From Bactericera cockerelli (lineage: Eukaryota > Arthropoda > Insecta > Hemiptera > Triozidae): 64,000 bases of DNA. Positions within the stretch are counted from its first letter, which is position 1. Each line of letters begins with the position of its first letter. Made by a program: the position numbers and the translations under genes. Shown in pieces: positions 1 through 9,332 of this stretch. Location: contig JAMCCL010000077.1 in assembly GCA_024516035.1 (NCBI GenBank), positions 1-64,000 of the forward strand, given 5' to 3'. The notes beneath the pieces are model-generated. The model saw nothing but the letters and a program-made list of their open reading frames with translations. It did not search any database and was not told the origin of the DNA.

Positions 1-1
1 A

Positions 2-457
2 AGTGACATCATAAAAGAGTCCACTTGCAATCTTACAAAGGTTTCAAGTGATATCATCAAAGCCATCAATCAATCTTCAGAGATCAAGAGATGTTATCTT
101 CACGAAACCAAAACAAAACACACAGTTCCAGATCCAACAGAATCCAATCTTCTCCTTGAAGGAGAAATAAATCAAGAAAGTATTACAACAAAAATACATG
201 ATTCTCCCAAGGTTCCCATTGACTTGTTTATATGGCATGGAAAAATATACTATGGATACATTGGATACAAAATAAAAACCTCATGCAACAAGATAACATC
301 TGCAACTCACTGCAGAGGGAAGATATTGGATGACAACATAAGTCTAATTGGATTGTATGTAAAAAACATTATAATTATTCTAAGGGTATCTCCTTTATGG
401 GTTTATGTAAAGTATTGTTTGCAAGTAATTTACCAATTCAAACAAAACTCTTTGTGA
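2..457 (+). CDS. Partial ORF entering from the left edge, unidentified
   Basis: One frame is open from base 2 to a TGA at 455-457, about 151 codons, so the coding region probably begins outside the window. The first half is polar, rich in Ser, Thr, Lys and Glu. The second half contains a hydrophobic stretch (NIIIILRVSPLWVYVKYCLQ) near the end, which could be a membrane segment. I do not recognise the family. It could be the last exon of a host gene or the tail of a transposon ORF; in AT-rich DNA an open frame this long is suggestive but not proof. Confidence 0.3.
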   Translation, partial: SDIIKESTCNLTKVSSDIIKAINQSSEIKRCYLHETKTKHTVPDPTESNLLLEGEINQESITTKIHDSPKVPIDLFIWHGKIYYGYIGYKIKTSCNKITSATHCRGKILDDNISLIGLYVKNIIIILRVSPLWVYVKYCLQVIYQFKQNSL

Positions 458-1398
458 ACAAGTCAGTTCAGCGTTTTATTATTATTGTACTTTTGGATTA
501 TTTTCATTCTTTGTTGACTAGAAATTGAAAAAAAAATGAGCCAACAGACTATCAATTTTTCACTTCTCTGAATTAATTCGCGCTACGAGCCATTTCTGCC
601 CTACTGTGGGACGTCTTGAATGAGCGCTTTTATATGAGTACAATTCAGCTGTTCCTGCATATATCGCAACTTTTCCATAGCATTGGTGCTTTTTTTGAAG
701 TGCTCATCATAGGTCATCATATGATACGACTGTGGTAAACCAGGTCATTTCAAGAAACATGGTTTTATAAACAAACAAAAGAAAATTTCAACATTTAATT
801 ACTCAAGAAGTGAGAGGAAGGGATGTCAACCACAGCGACCCCATAATATTCCAAACATAGGTAGGTAGTCCTTTTTTCTGTTTTATATATAGAGATTACT
901 TTGGTACTCTTGTTTTATATAATACTATAATCTTCACACATAGGAACAGTTTAATATTACAATATAATAGGTTCTATTTTTTTTTTACTTTCTATTACTT
1001 ACTTTACTTTCCGAGTCTGTCGATACCAAGATGATGTCATAAATTTCTCCAATATTAAAAGTATTGTTTTTGGTCTAGTTTTGCAAAATTGAGTTATATA
1101 CTGAATTTCTATAATTACAACTTCTCTTTAAATTTGGCCATTCTTAGCTATTTATCTATGATCTACGCTCATATCGTAATTTTATTAGAATATTTTGAAT
1201 TTTCTTGATTCAAATCTTTTTTTTTTTTTCTTTAGTGACCACTCACCTCCTCAATTTAATTTAAATGGTATACATACAACTCATGTTTTGAATTAGATTA
1301 TTTGCAATTTCTATGATGACAGATAGTTTTGAGCCACTAAATACCTAATAATGAGGAAAAATCTTGCATTTTTCACTGTACAAGCAAATACAAAAAAG
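458..1398. other. No gene seen
   Basis: AT-rich sequence with several T/A homopolymer tracts and no frame of useful length. Nothing here could be assigned. Confidence 0.4.
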
Positions 1399-1441
1399 AC
1401 AAACAGACCATTAAATTTATTAAATTTAATGGTCTGTTTGT
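1399..1441. repeat. Near-perfect palindrome, 21-bp arms
   Basis: Arms 1399-1419 and 1421-1441 are exact reverse complements separated by a single T. The left arm begins ACAAACAGACC. It lies about 140 bp upstream of the hAT-like fragment and belongs to no element I can delimit. Confidence 0.85.
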
Positions 1442-1529
1442 ATGTGTGTTTATACAAAATATTTCTAGAGTGGTAACTTGTAGAGTATTATTAACAAAAT
1501 GTTTTTGTTTTATTCTCTTTCAGGTGTTG

Positions 1530-2046
1530 AAATGTCTGAACAATCCGTATTTCAAGGTACTGCTTGAATTCCTGGACTATTGGGTCTTTTTAATGACTTT
1601 AACACACTATTTCAATCTGATGCTCCTCTATTTACTGTCCTGAAGACAAAAGTGGACACACTTTTGAAAACATTGGCCCAAAATTTTATGAAGACAGATT
1701 ATGTGAAGAGAACTGAGGGTTTAGACATAGATGAAAAAAGAGCAGACCAGTACCTTCACTTGGATCGACTATATATTGGTGTAAGTGCAACAGCAACACT
1801 TGCAACCATCAAACAATCACAGGATGAAGTATTTAAATTAAAAAAATGTATCAGGCAATTTTACATTGAGTCAATAATGCAAGTTAAAAAAAGGTTCAAG
1901 GTAAATGAGAGCCATTTTTCTCATGCAGAGTGTCTTATTCCCGAGAATGCCAGGTCTTTAAATCCACCATCATTGATCCACTTTCTGAAAATATATGCAA
2001 ATCACACTGATATAGATCCAATTAAAATTGGATTATTACCATTCTG
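1530..2046 (+). pseudogene. hAT-type transposase fragment
   Basis: The reading frame from about 1580 to 2048 matches the C-terminal half of hAT-derived transposases. Recognisable blocks are IGVSATATL, QFYIESIMQVKKRF and SLNPPSL, in the usual order. A pyrimidine-rich tract followed by CAG just before 1525 looks like a splice acceptor, and a potential start (MSEQSVFQG) follows it but meets a stop after eleven codons. The N-terminal BED finger and the catalytic core are absent. At about 2045 the sequence passes directly into an unrelated env-like gene in another frame, so this is a truncated relic joined by insertion or rearrangement. The family is recognised from motifs only. Confidence 0.6.
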
Positions 2047-2049
2047 CAG

Positions 2050-3089
2050 GACTTGGAAAACGCTCTAACATTTTGTAAGTTAAGAATCTACCATCCCAGC
2101 ATTCTCCCTTTAGAAGATTTAAAAATGCAAATTGAGAAAATTAAGTTATTGCGACATCTGAACATCGCTCCAGATGATCTGAACATATCAGAAGTACAAA
2201 AATTAATCAAGGTTGACTGTACCTTTGAAAAGAATAAGATTCTATTTTTCTTATCTTTCCCAATAAACTATGATACAACATTTGAGCTGTATCATCTCAT
2301 GCCTTTGCCCACCACTCAGAATAATACCTATGTTGCTATCATACCTAATAATAATTACTTCCTTAAATCCAGAAATGTAGTTAAAACTTTGAATGGCCCG
2401 TGTGTGTTAGGAAACCCATTCTACTGCTCGCAAACAAATGTAAATATCAATAATAATAAATGCGAACAACAAGTGCTACTCAACGGGAGCACAAAACAAT
2501 GCGAGTACGTACAGCTAGAGGTACCAGAAAATTATCTAGAGTTTATACCTGATATTAATCAATATATAGGTGTTTTCCCTTGTGAGGATATACGAGTATT
2601 ACGAGTAGAATCTCAAGACCACGACGAAGTCAAGGAGGTGCAAGGAGTTAACCTCTTCGAACCAGCACTTAATAACAGAATTCTCTTTAGGGACCATGTA
2701 CTTTCTTTTCAGGAAAAAGCTTCCGGAAAACCCATTATTTTACATCCTGAAGATAACATTATTAACAACGTTCAAATTCACTCATCATTAAGGTTAAAAA
2801 ATTACAACTAGGAACCATGGACCCAAATCAAATTAGAAATCTAATGATGGAAAATGAAAACAATGAGAATTGGAATTTTGTAAATATTATTTTATTTGTT
2901 TTAATTTTAAGTTTCTTGATTATACAGGGTGTACTAAAATTCTATAAAAAATGGACTTTGAAGCATCTCAATGATACATCCAGTAACATAGTAGTTGGTT
3001 CAAGTCCAACTCCAAACAATATTGAAGTCCAACCAAGGGTCGATTCTGTGTACCCAAAAATTCCTCTTCCGGGTGCTGCCAAATTCTAG
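2050..3089 (+). pseudogene. Gypsy-type env-like gene, 3' part, frameshifted
   Basis: This is a retroelement envelope-like protein related to the env-like gene at 26553-27434; both share an FLSFPINYD block, a cysteine-bearing middle region and a C-terminus ending in AKF. One frame covers 2053-2811. A shifted frame at 2817-3089 carries the single hydrophobic membrane-spanning segment, so the gene is broken between them. The N-terminal surface region is missing and replaced upstream by a hAT fragment. The stop codon is followed at once by a purine tract and an LTR-like start, the usual position of env in Ty3/gypsy errantivirus-like elements. No gag or pol accompanies it. Confidence 0.7.
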
Positions 3090-3332
3090 GAATGGAGGAG
3101 TTATGTATTCGAATTTGCCTATATTGTCATATTAACTGCTGACCACTATTTTCTCCTGATAGCTCCTCAAGACAGCCAGACACCTCAGTTCTGTTACCTG
3201 CATCGAGCAAGTCAGTTTCCCACCCATAGTTTAAGTTTTTATAATAATTGTAATTTTCTAAGTTTCGAAATAAATTGACTTTCAAGTCTAGCTTTTTTAA
3301 AAAGCCTTTTGTGTAACCCTACATTATTTTTT
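3090..3332 (+). repeat. Polypurine tract and putative 3' LTR of the env remnant
   Basis: A purine run (GAATGGAGG, 3090-3098) directly follows the env stop and is followed by AGTTATG, matching the AGTTAC start of the second gypsy LTR in this window. An AATAAA lies at 3269-3274. The right edge near 3330 is estimated because no partner LTR is present here. Confidence 0.5.
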
Positions 3333-3657
3333 GTATAATTATGTATAAGGTTTGTGAAAAACAAACACGTTGAGGGATTCTGGCACGGGGAATAATCCTC
3401 TCGCTGTGATAGTGTGAAGAAAATCGCATGATTCCGTATCCGTAATATCGCGGGATTTTTCAATGATTTTACAAGTTTTCCCACTTATTTGTGGGAAAAT
3501 ACAGTACTCCAGAATTTTTCCTTGGGTCAGATCCCCACGTGGAGAGAAGACAAAAGGTAACTTGAAAGGTGACTAACCTCATGCGTGTCTTGAAATACTT
3601 ATGAGGAATTAGTCTGGGTGCAAATTGGATTTTAAAGAGGAGAACTGGATAATTTAG
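3333..3657. other. No gene seen
   Basis: Short open frames occur on the minus strand (3239-3484, 3469-3690), but they have no recognisable composition or motif and I treat them as chance. Confidence 0.4.
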
Positions 3658-3836
3658 TAACGCTCTATTTATAAGACTAATTAGTCCCATTATTGCAGCA
3701 GAAAGCCCCAGACGTAGGTACTATTATGTGGTCAAAGCCCCAAATCAGAGGGTAACATGTCACGTCCCGGCTGGATTTCGAAACCGCGACCTCTGAAATA
3801 CCAGCAGACGCCTTGACCACTGAGCTGCCGGGAAAG
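3658..3836 (-). mobile_element. tRNA-derived SINE (family B), minus strand
   Basis: Read on the minus strand the element begins with a tRNA-like head: CCGGCAGCTCAGTGG (A box) and GGTTTCGAAATCC (B box). A tail follows that ends in the motif ATGGGACTAATTAG. The head and tail are shared with copies at 4158-4367 and 59379-59534, which marks it as a repeat family rather than a tRNA gene. Confidence 0.8.
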
Positions 3837-4157
3837 ACCACTTAGCTAACTTCGATTATGGGCGTTTAGAGAAAATTTTACAATTGATTCTGATAGCTCA
3901 TTGACCCGTAGATTCCAAATACATTTGATGTCACTCTAGCATTGAGCATTAACATAAATAAAGTATGTAAAAAATTGATGTAGCTTGCAGTGGCGGAATT
4001 TCCGTCCAGCCGTTCTTGGCCATTAACTTATCGAAAAAATATGAAAATTGACCCCTATATTATATTATACGTTAAAGTAAAAAAAAAAATGTTGGCCTTA
4101 AAAAGTATTATGGACTTTTCATGCTGTTTGCATACCGAAAAGATGAAGGTATCAAAC

Positions 4158-4367
4158 ATAATTATTATTAATAATAATAATATCGCCTTATTTATACTGC
4201 CCGATTAGGCCTATGAAGTCCCATTATTCCAGCACTAAGCCCAAGACGTATTATTATGTGGTAAAAATCCCAAATGGGAGGAAAACTTGTCATGTCCCGG
4301 CTGGGTTTCGAACCTGCGACCTCTGGATTCACAGAGTGCCGCCTTTACCACTGAGCTACCGGGACAT
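4158..4367 (-). mobile_element. tRNA-derived SINE (family B), minus strand
   Basis: This is the best-preserved family B copy. The minus strand reads CCCGGTAGCTCAGTGG at the A box and GGTTCGAAACCC at the B box. A GGGAC-rich body follows, and the 3' end runs GGCGATATTATTATT into a short (ATT)n tail. It lies about 500 bp from the previous copy in the same orientation. Confidence 0.85.
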
Positions 4368-4375
4368 TATTAGTT

Positions 4376-4802
4376 TATATTTTGCGGCGGTCGATCTTAA
4401 ACTGTGGAATATACCACTTACATTTACAATAGGTGACCCTAGTGCCTATTGTAAATCAGATGGGATAGGGTCATCATTAAAAATCAAAATCAATTACAAA
4501 ATTTTCTTTAGACACCAAATCCATGTTATCCTGCTTGTCACCCGGACTAAATATTTCGTCTAGACTCTAGATAAGAATTGCAACAATCTGCAGCACGTTT
4601 CTGTTTACTTTTGTTCATAAAACCCTGAATATTCTTATCATCAACATCTCCTGATCGCGATGTTCGACAAACGCATTAAAAGAATCTGCCTTTGACTCGG
4701 AAATATCTCGTCTAAGCCTTGGGCATTTTATAAATCTTAACATTTATTTTACCCGAACTTTACGTCAATTGCTAAATACTTTTTTAAACCTTCGTTTTTA
4801 AA
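4376..4802. other. No gene seen
   Basis: Nothing assignable was found in this stretch before the fold-back element. Confidence 0.4.
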
Positions 4803-5162
4803 GTAAAAACCATCCTTTTTCTAGTATAATTTGTGATAGCTTCACGCAATTACACATGTTTCAATCTAAAAAAATATTCTTTTTAATCAGGGCCGGATGT
4901 ACTTCAATTTTATATGGAAACATTGAATATTAATAAGAAAATCAATTGCTACTTCAAAAGAGCTAGTAAAAAATTAAGGCCAGATAAATATTAATTTTTC
5001 AAATGTAACTGGCCTTAATTTTCTACCAGCTCTTTTGAAGTAGCAATTTATTTTCTTATTTCTTCCGGCCCTTTTTTAAAAAAAAATATTTTTTGTAGAT
5101 TGAAACATGTGTAATTGCGTGAAGCTATCACAAATTATACAAGAAAAAGGATGGTTTTTACC
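4803..5162. repeat. Fold-back (inverted-repeat) element
   Basis: Two long arms (about 4803-4982 and 5012-5162) are near reverse complements, with roughly 30 bp between them. Both contain the pairs GTAAAAACCATCC/GGATGGTTTTTAC and AGCTTCACGCAATTACAC/GTGTAATTGCGTGAAGCT. There is no coding potential. It behaves like a MITE or snap-back element. I cannot fix a target duplication. Confidence 0.75.
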
Positions 5163-5799
5163 TGTAAAAAAAATTGACACCCTATATAACTCCCCTGGTA
5201 AAGCTAATGCTATCAAAAAGACTTGAGAAATTAAGTACTTTAATAAGTAAGACATTTTGTTTAACAATATTTACAGATATAAAATAATTTTCTAATGAAA
5301 AAATGGCTGAAACTTCTGAAACAAAAGTTACGATATCTCCGGCCCTGTTTGGTGAAAAAATCTCAAACTTGTCTCAAAATACTTCTATTGTCATCTACTT
5401 CTCAAATTTGTATTCAAAACAGGGTAGTTCCATTTAAGATTCCAAAGTTGACCCCCCCTGGGGCCGCCCCTGGTAATGATAAAAAAACATAAACCAGTAG
5501 AAAAGGGTTCCCCTTTTATATTATGAAACACGTGTTTTAGCGTTTTTCGAAATTCAAATCCGTTCTTGAGATATTTCGAGTGGCTCCTTTTTTTTGGCTG
5601 ACCCTGTATATTGAAATTCTTATAACTTAGCAATAATTATTGCCGAGTTCTTGTAGTTATAAATTACTTTAATCAAGACATCTTTTATAATTATTTGAAA
5701 ATTATTAAAAAAAATTAATTCAGGAATCTTAATTTTGGCACACAACGTACTTTGATAAATAAAAATTAATTGAATTTTGTTACCGCATTCACAATCACA
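5163..5799. other. Mixed repeat debris
   Basis: At about 5562-5608 the minus strand reads ATACAGGGTCAGCC followed by AAAGGAGCCACT. A related string occurs on the plus strand at 40066-40095 (TACAGGGTCCGCC...GGAGCCACTTG). This suggests a dispersed terminal-repeat family, but no second terminus was found for either copy. No gene was seen. Confidence 0.35.
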
Positions 5800-5963
5800 A
5801 TGCCACGCCAAAATAGCATACCAGTTAAGCAAATCATTGATGTTTTCTCATCAGACAAGGAACTCGCTTCATTTACAGAGATTCCTGCAAAAAGACATCC
5901 ATTATGGTCACATCTTAGTGATGAAATTTTGCAAATATATTGTGCTAAACCTAATACTCTCTA
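5800..5963 (+). pseudogene. DDE-transposase-like gene, first segment
   Basis: The ATG at 5800 opens a frame beginning MPRQNSIPVKQ that stays open until a TA at 5962-5963, where a 1.7-kb inverted-repeat element is inserted. Joining this segment to 7672, with one TA counted, keeps the frame open into a serine-rich stretch. It is therefore the N-terminus of the gene continued at 7672-9330 and 12567-13656. The start was chosen because upstream codons in this frame are AT-rich and lack an ATG with better context. Confidence 0.55.
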
Positions 5964-7669
5964 CAGGGTGTCCCGTATACAGATGCAAATATTTTGAGGG
6001 TAGGTTCAGCCCACTGTGGACTATCATTCAAGCAAAACTTGCAGTGGGGCATTTTGCTTCGATAAGGAGTTATAGCCAAATCCCTGTTTTTCCCACAGGT
6101 CTAGAGGTCACTTGGATCGATGCACTTTTCCAAAGAAATGATAGCCAGTAGGTGAGTTTTGACTTCGTGTATGGATAGTCATGTATATTTTCCTTGAAAT
6201 ACCGTTGGTTGCATTGAAAAATATTAAAAAATCAGGGAGATATTTAATCATAAGTTCAATATTTTTTCGAAATTTTGATTTTTCCCTTTCGTAAATTTAG
6301 AATACTTCTACAGTTGCAATTCTGCGTATCACTAGTTAAAAAAAATACCCTCTGCTTTTTTGTTTCAATAAATTCCAAGTTCTTCCAGATGCGTGAAGGA
6401 ACGGATGAGATACGACTTTTTAAACGGCACCAGAAGGAGAGAAACACATCGTTCAAATTTTGAATCTGGGCGCTATTGTATTTTGAAGACCACTCGATGT
6501 CTGAAGCAATCTGTGTGACAATTTTTGTGTCAACTGCAAGTTATAAATGAAAATTTTCTGAATACAAATAGTTCTACTAACTAACTTTATTAATCAAATC
6601 AAATAGTTAAATTTACAAAGCTATCGATTTGTTCGGTGGAAGAGAAAGCCCCAAGCTTTAACCCCGCCTCTTGGTTCGCTACATATTTTTTGTGTTCTTT
6701 TCATTTCATGTCCTGTGTTGCAGAATGTATCATATAGTTTACCAATAAAGTATTAAATAATAATAATAATAATTGTAAACTGAAGGTTGGATGTTTGAGT
6801 TTTACCCAAGGTTAATTTTTTGGCACTTTTTGTTATGTTTTTGATGTCACGATTCTGATAAACACAAAAAGGATATTTTCAATTTTACTTCTAAAAATAA
6901 AATAAAAATACGTACATCACATTTTTTGTTGTTAGCGCAGCTATTTTTCTTCTTTTGTATTCTTAGTCCATTATTACACCACTAGTTGTTGCTTTCATTA
7001 CAGCATCTCTCATTTTTCTTCACGAGGACCCTGTGACCCCGTAACCCCATTCACATAAGAGTTCACACCGACCGACCATTGTGAATGATCAATTTCCTTC
7101 TGTTAAACATCCCAGGGCAGTGTATTTATACCTCAAATTACGCGCCAATTGTATTGAAATTCAGCCAAATTTGAATATTCCATCATGATTCAGAAGTGTT
7201 TTTCGAGCTTTGTGTGTCTTGCGTTCCATGATCTTTAAACTAATATAAATGAGCTTTCATTATTTTAAAACAAAACATAATAGGGTATTTTTTTAACTAG
7301 TGATACGCAGAATTGCACCTGTAGAAGTATTCTAAATTATACGAAAGGGAAAAATCAAAATTTCGAAAAAATATTGAACTTATGATTAAATATCTCCCTG
7401 ATTTTTTAATATTTTTCAATGCAACCAACGGTATTTCAAGGGAAATATACATGACTATCCATACACGAAGTCAAAACTCACCTTCTGGCTATCATTTCTT
7501 TGGAAAAGTGCATAGATCCAAGTGACCTCTAGACCTGTGGGAAAAACAGGGATTTGGCCATAACTCCTTAACGAAGCAAAATGCCCCGCTGCAAGTTTCG
7601 CTTAAATGATAGTCCACGGTGGGCTGAACCTACCCTCAAAATATTTGCATCTGTATACGGGACACCCTG
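5964..7669. mobile_element. Non-autonomous DNA transposon with 387-bp inverted repeats
   Basis: The arms 5964-6350 and 7283-7669 are reverse complements over about 387 bp with scattered mismatches. The termini read CAGGGTGTCCCGTATACAG and are flanked by a TA duplication (5962-5963, 7670-7671), as in mariner/Tc1 elements. The 930-bp interior has no transposase. It contains a LINE-like 3' tail ending in (AAT)n near 6750-6770, after a block (GGTGGAAGAGAAAGCCCC) that resembles other LINE tails in the window. It sits inside a transposase-like gene, and its removal keeps that frame open. Confidence 0.88.
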
Positions 7670-7671
7670 TA

Positions 7672-9330
7672 TACTTGGTATACTTTGAACCGTTACAATT
7701 TGAAAAGTACTTTCTTTGGAAATACTCTACATTCTAGTACATCTATTATAACTGCATCACCCTCTCCGTCAGAATCTTCAGATTGTTCTACCGATAAAGA
7801 TTCTGATCAAGAGACTCACGATCACCTGGAAATCACGCTGCTAATTTCACATAATGAATGAAATAAAATTGGTCCTGAGTTAGTCACGCACCGTGATGCC
7901 AAATTAGGATCAAGACAACGCCTTGTATTAGAAAGGTTCAGCTGGACCCATTTGATTAGTGAAAAATTCTACAAGCATACCAAATTACCATGTTGTTTAA
8001 AGTTTTCATATAACAAAGTATGTGAAAATGATAGTACAAAGTATTTTGTGTCTTTTCAAGCAAGATGTAGATTTTGCCGGTCATTTTTACAAGGTAATAT
8101 TTTTGACAGACCAGATATGACTGACATCACAAAAGAAATACCAATTAATATTCAGTATCGAGGTTCATATAAGAAGAAACACCCTCCTCAGAAGCGACAG
8201 TTAAAAGGAAATATACGGAAAGAGATTGCTGATCAACTCAAGTGTAACAGTGCAACCTCACTCCAAAAGAAAATGGCCAACAGTTCTATGAATATGGGTG
8301 ATGAAGCATCGCCCAACATACCAAATCTTACTACTATGAGAGTAGTAAAGTCCAATGAAATCCCAAAAAACCGTTTAGATCCAGATCCTATTTATTCATT
8401 GTACAAAGCAAAGTACAGTGAACAATATATTAATACCATTCAAGACATTGGACTAGATAGGTTTTATGTCCACTACTACAGTGCAGAACAAATCCAAATT
8501 TACAATCACTATGTGCGATGCCTCGGAGAACAGTCCCAAATTTCTCTTGATGCAACAGGAGGTGTTGTTCGAGCAATGAAAAGACCAGATTCACAAAGAA
8601 GCAAAAGTATTTTTTTATATGATATTACCATTCATGACAGAGTTCAGAACAAAATCTTATCCGTAGGAAACATGCTATCAGAAAGGCATGACACAGTAAG
8701 TCTAACTCATTTTCTGTTGTGCCTAAAACTGCCGTGTGTGATATGTCTCTAGCTCTCATGTCAGCCTGTGTCAAGAGTTACCGAGTTTGACTCACTCCAA
8801 AATTATCTCAATCATTGTGCATTGATAATTGAATCCGAATATGCATTTAGTAGACCAAACTGTTATTTAAAAAATGACATTGCTCACACCGTTAAATTAA
8901 TAACACAATATCCATCTTTAAAAAATGTCATCAAACGAACAAGAAGTTTCTATGTGAGAGCCATATGCTTGATTATTCAAGAAACAAACTTAAAACGCAT
9001 AGAAGAGCTTTATGAAAGCATTTTTGAGGTAGCCCTTTACGAAACTGAAGGTGATTTTCCTGATGGTGGAGAGCTCCCATCAGAAAAGTCCAAGAAATTT
9101 TTACAAAATGTCATTTCTACGGCCCTTTATCCTACAACTCTTTCAGAGATAGAGAATGAAGTAGATGATACAGATTCTATTCTTTCCCAAGAATTGAAAT
9201 CTAATGACGAGGATGAGGAATCAGATTTAAGAGTAGTAGAAAATAATGTAGGATTTAGAGACTGGGTCAAAGGCATCAAGAATAGAGTTGAGGAAAAAAA
9301 AAAGACATTGGCAATCGTAATAATCAACAA
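7672..9330 (+). pseudogene. DDE-transposase-like gene, central segment
   Basis: This continues the gene begun at 5800. Notable blocks are DPIYSLYKAKYSEQY, then ISLDATGGVV (probable first catalytic Asp) and VCDMSLALMSACVKSY near 8730-8785 (probable second Asp). Further on are IAHTVKLITQYPSL and an acidic C-terminal part. Defects are an in-frame TGA at 7859-7861 where a Trp codon would fit, frameshifts on both sides of the VCDMSLAL block, and an indel in the A10 run at 9294-9303. I recall this protein type as a multicopy uncharacterised family in insect genomes but cannot name its superfamily. A pogo element follows at 9333. Confidence 0.6.
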
Positions 9331-9332
9331 TA

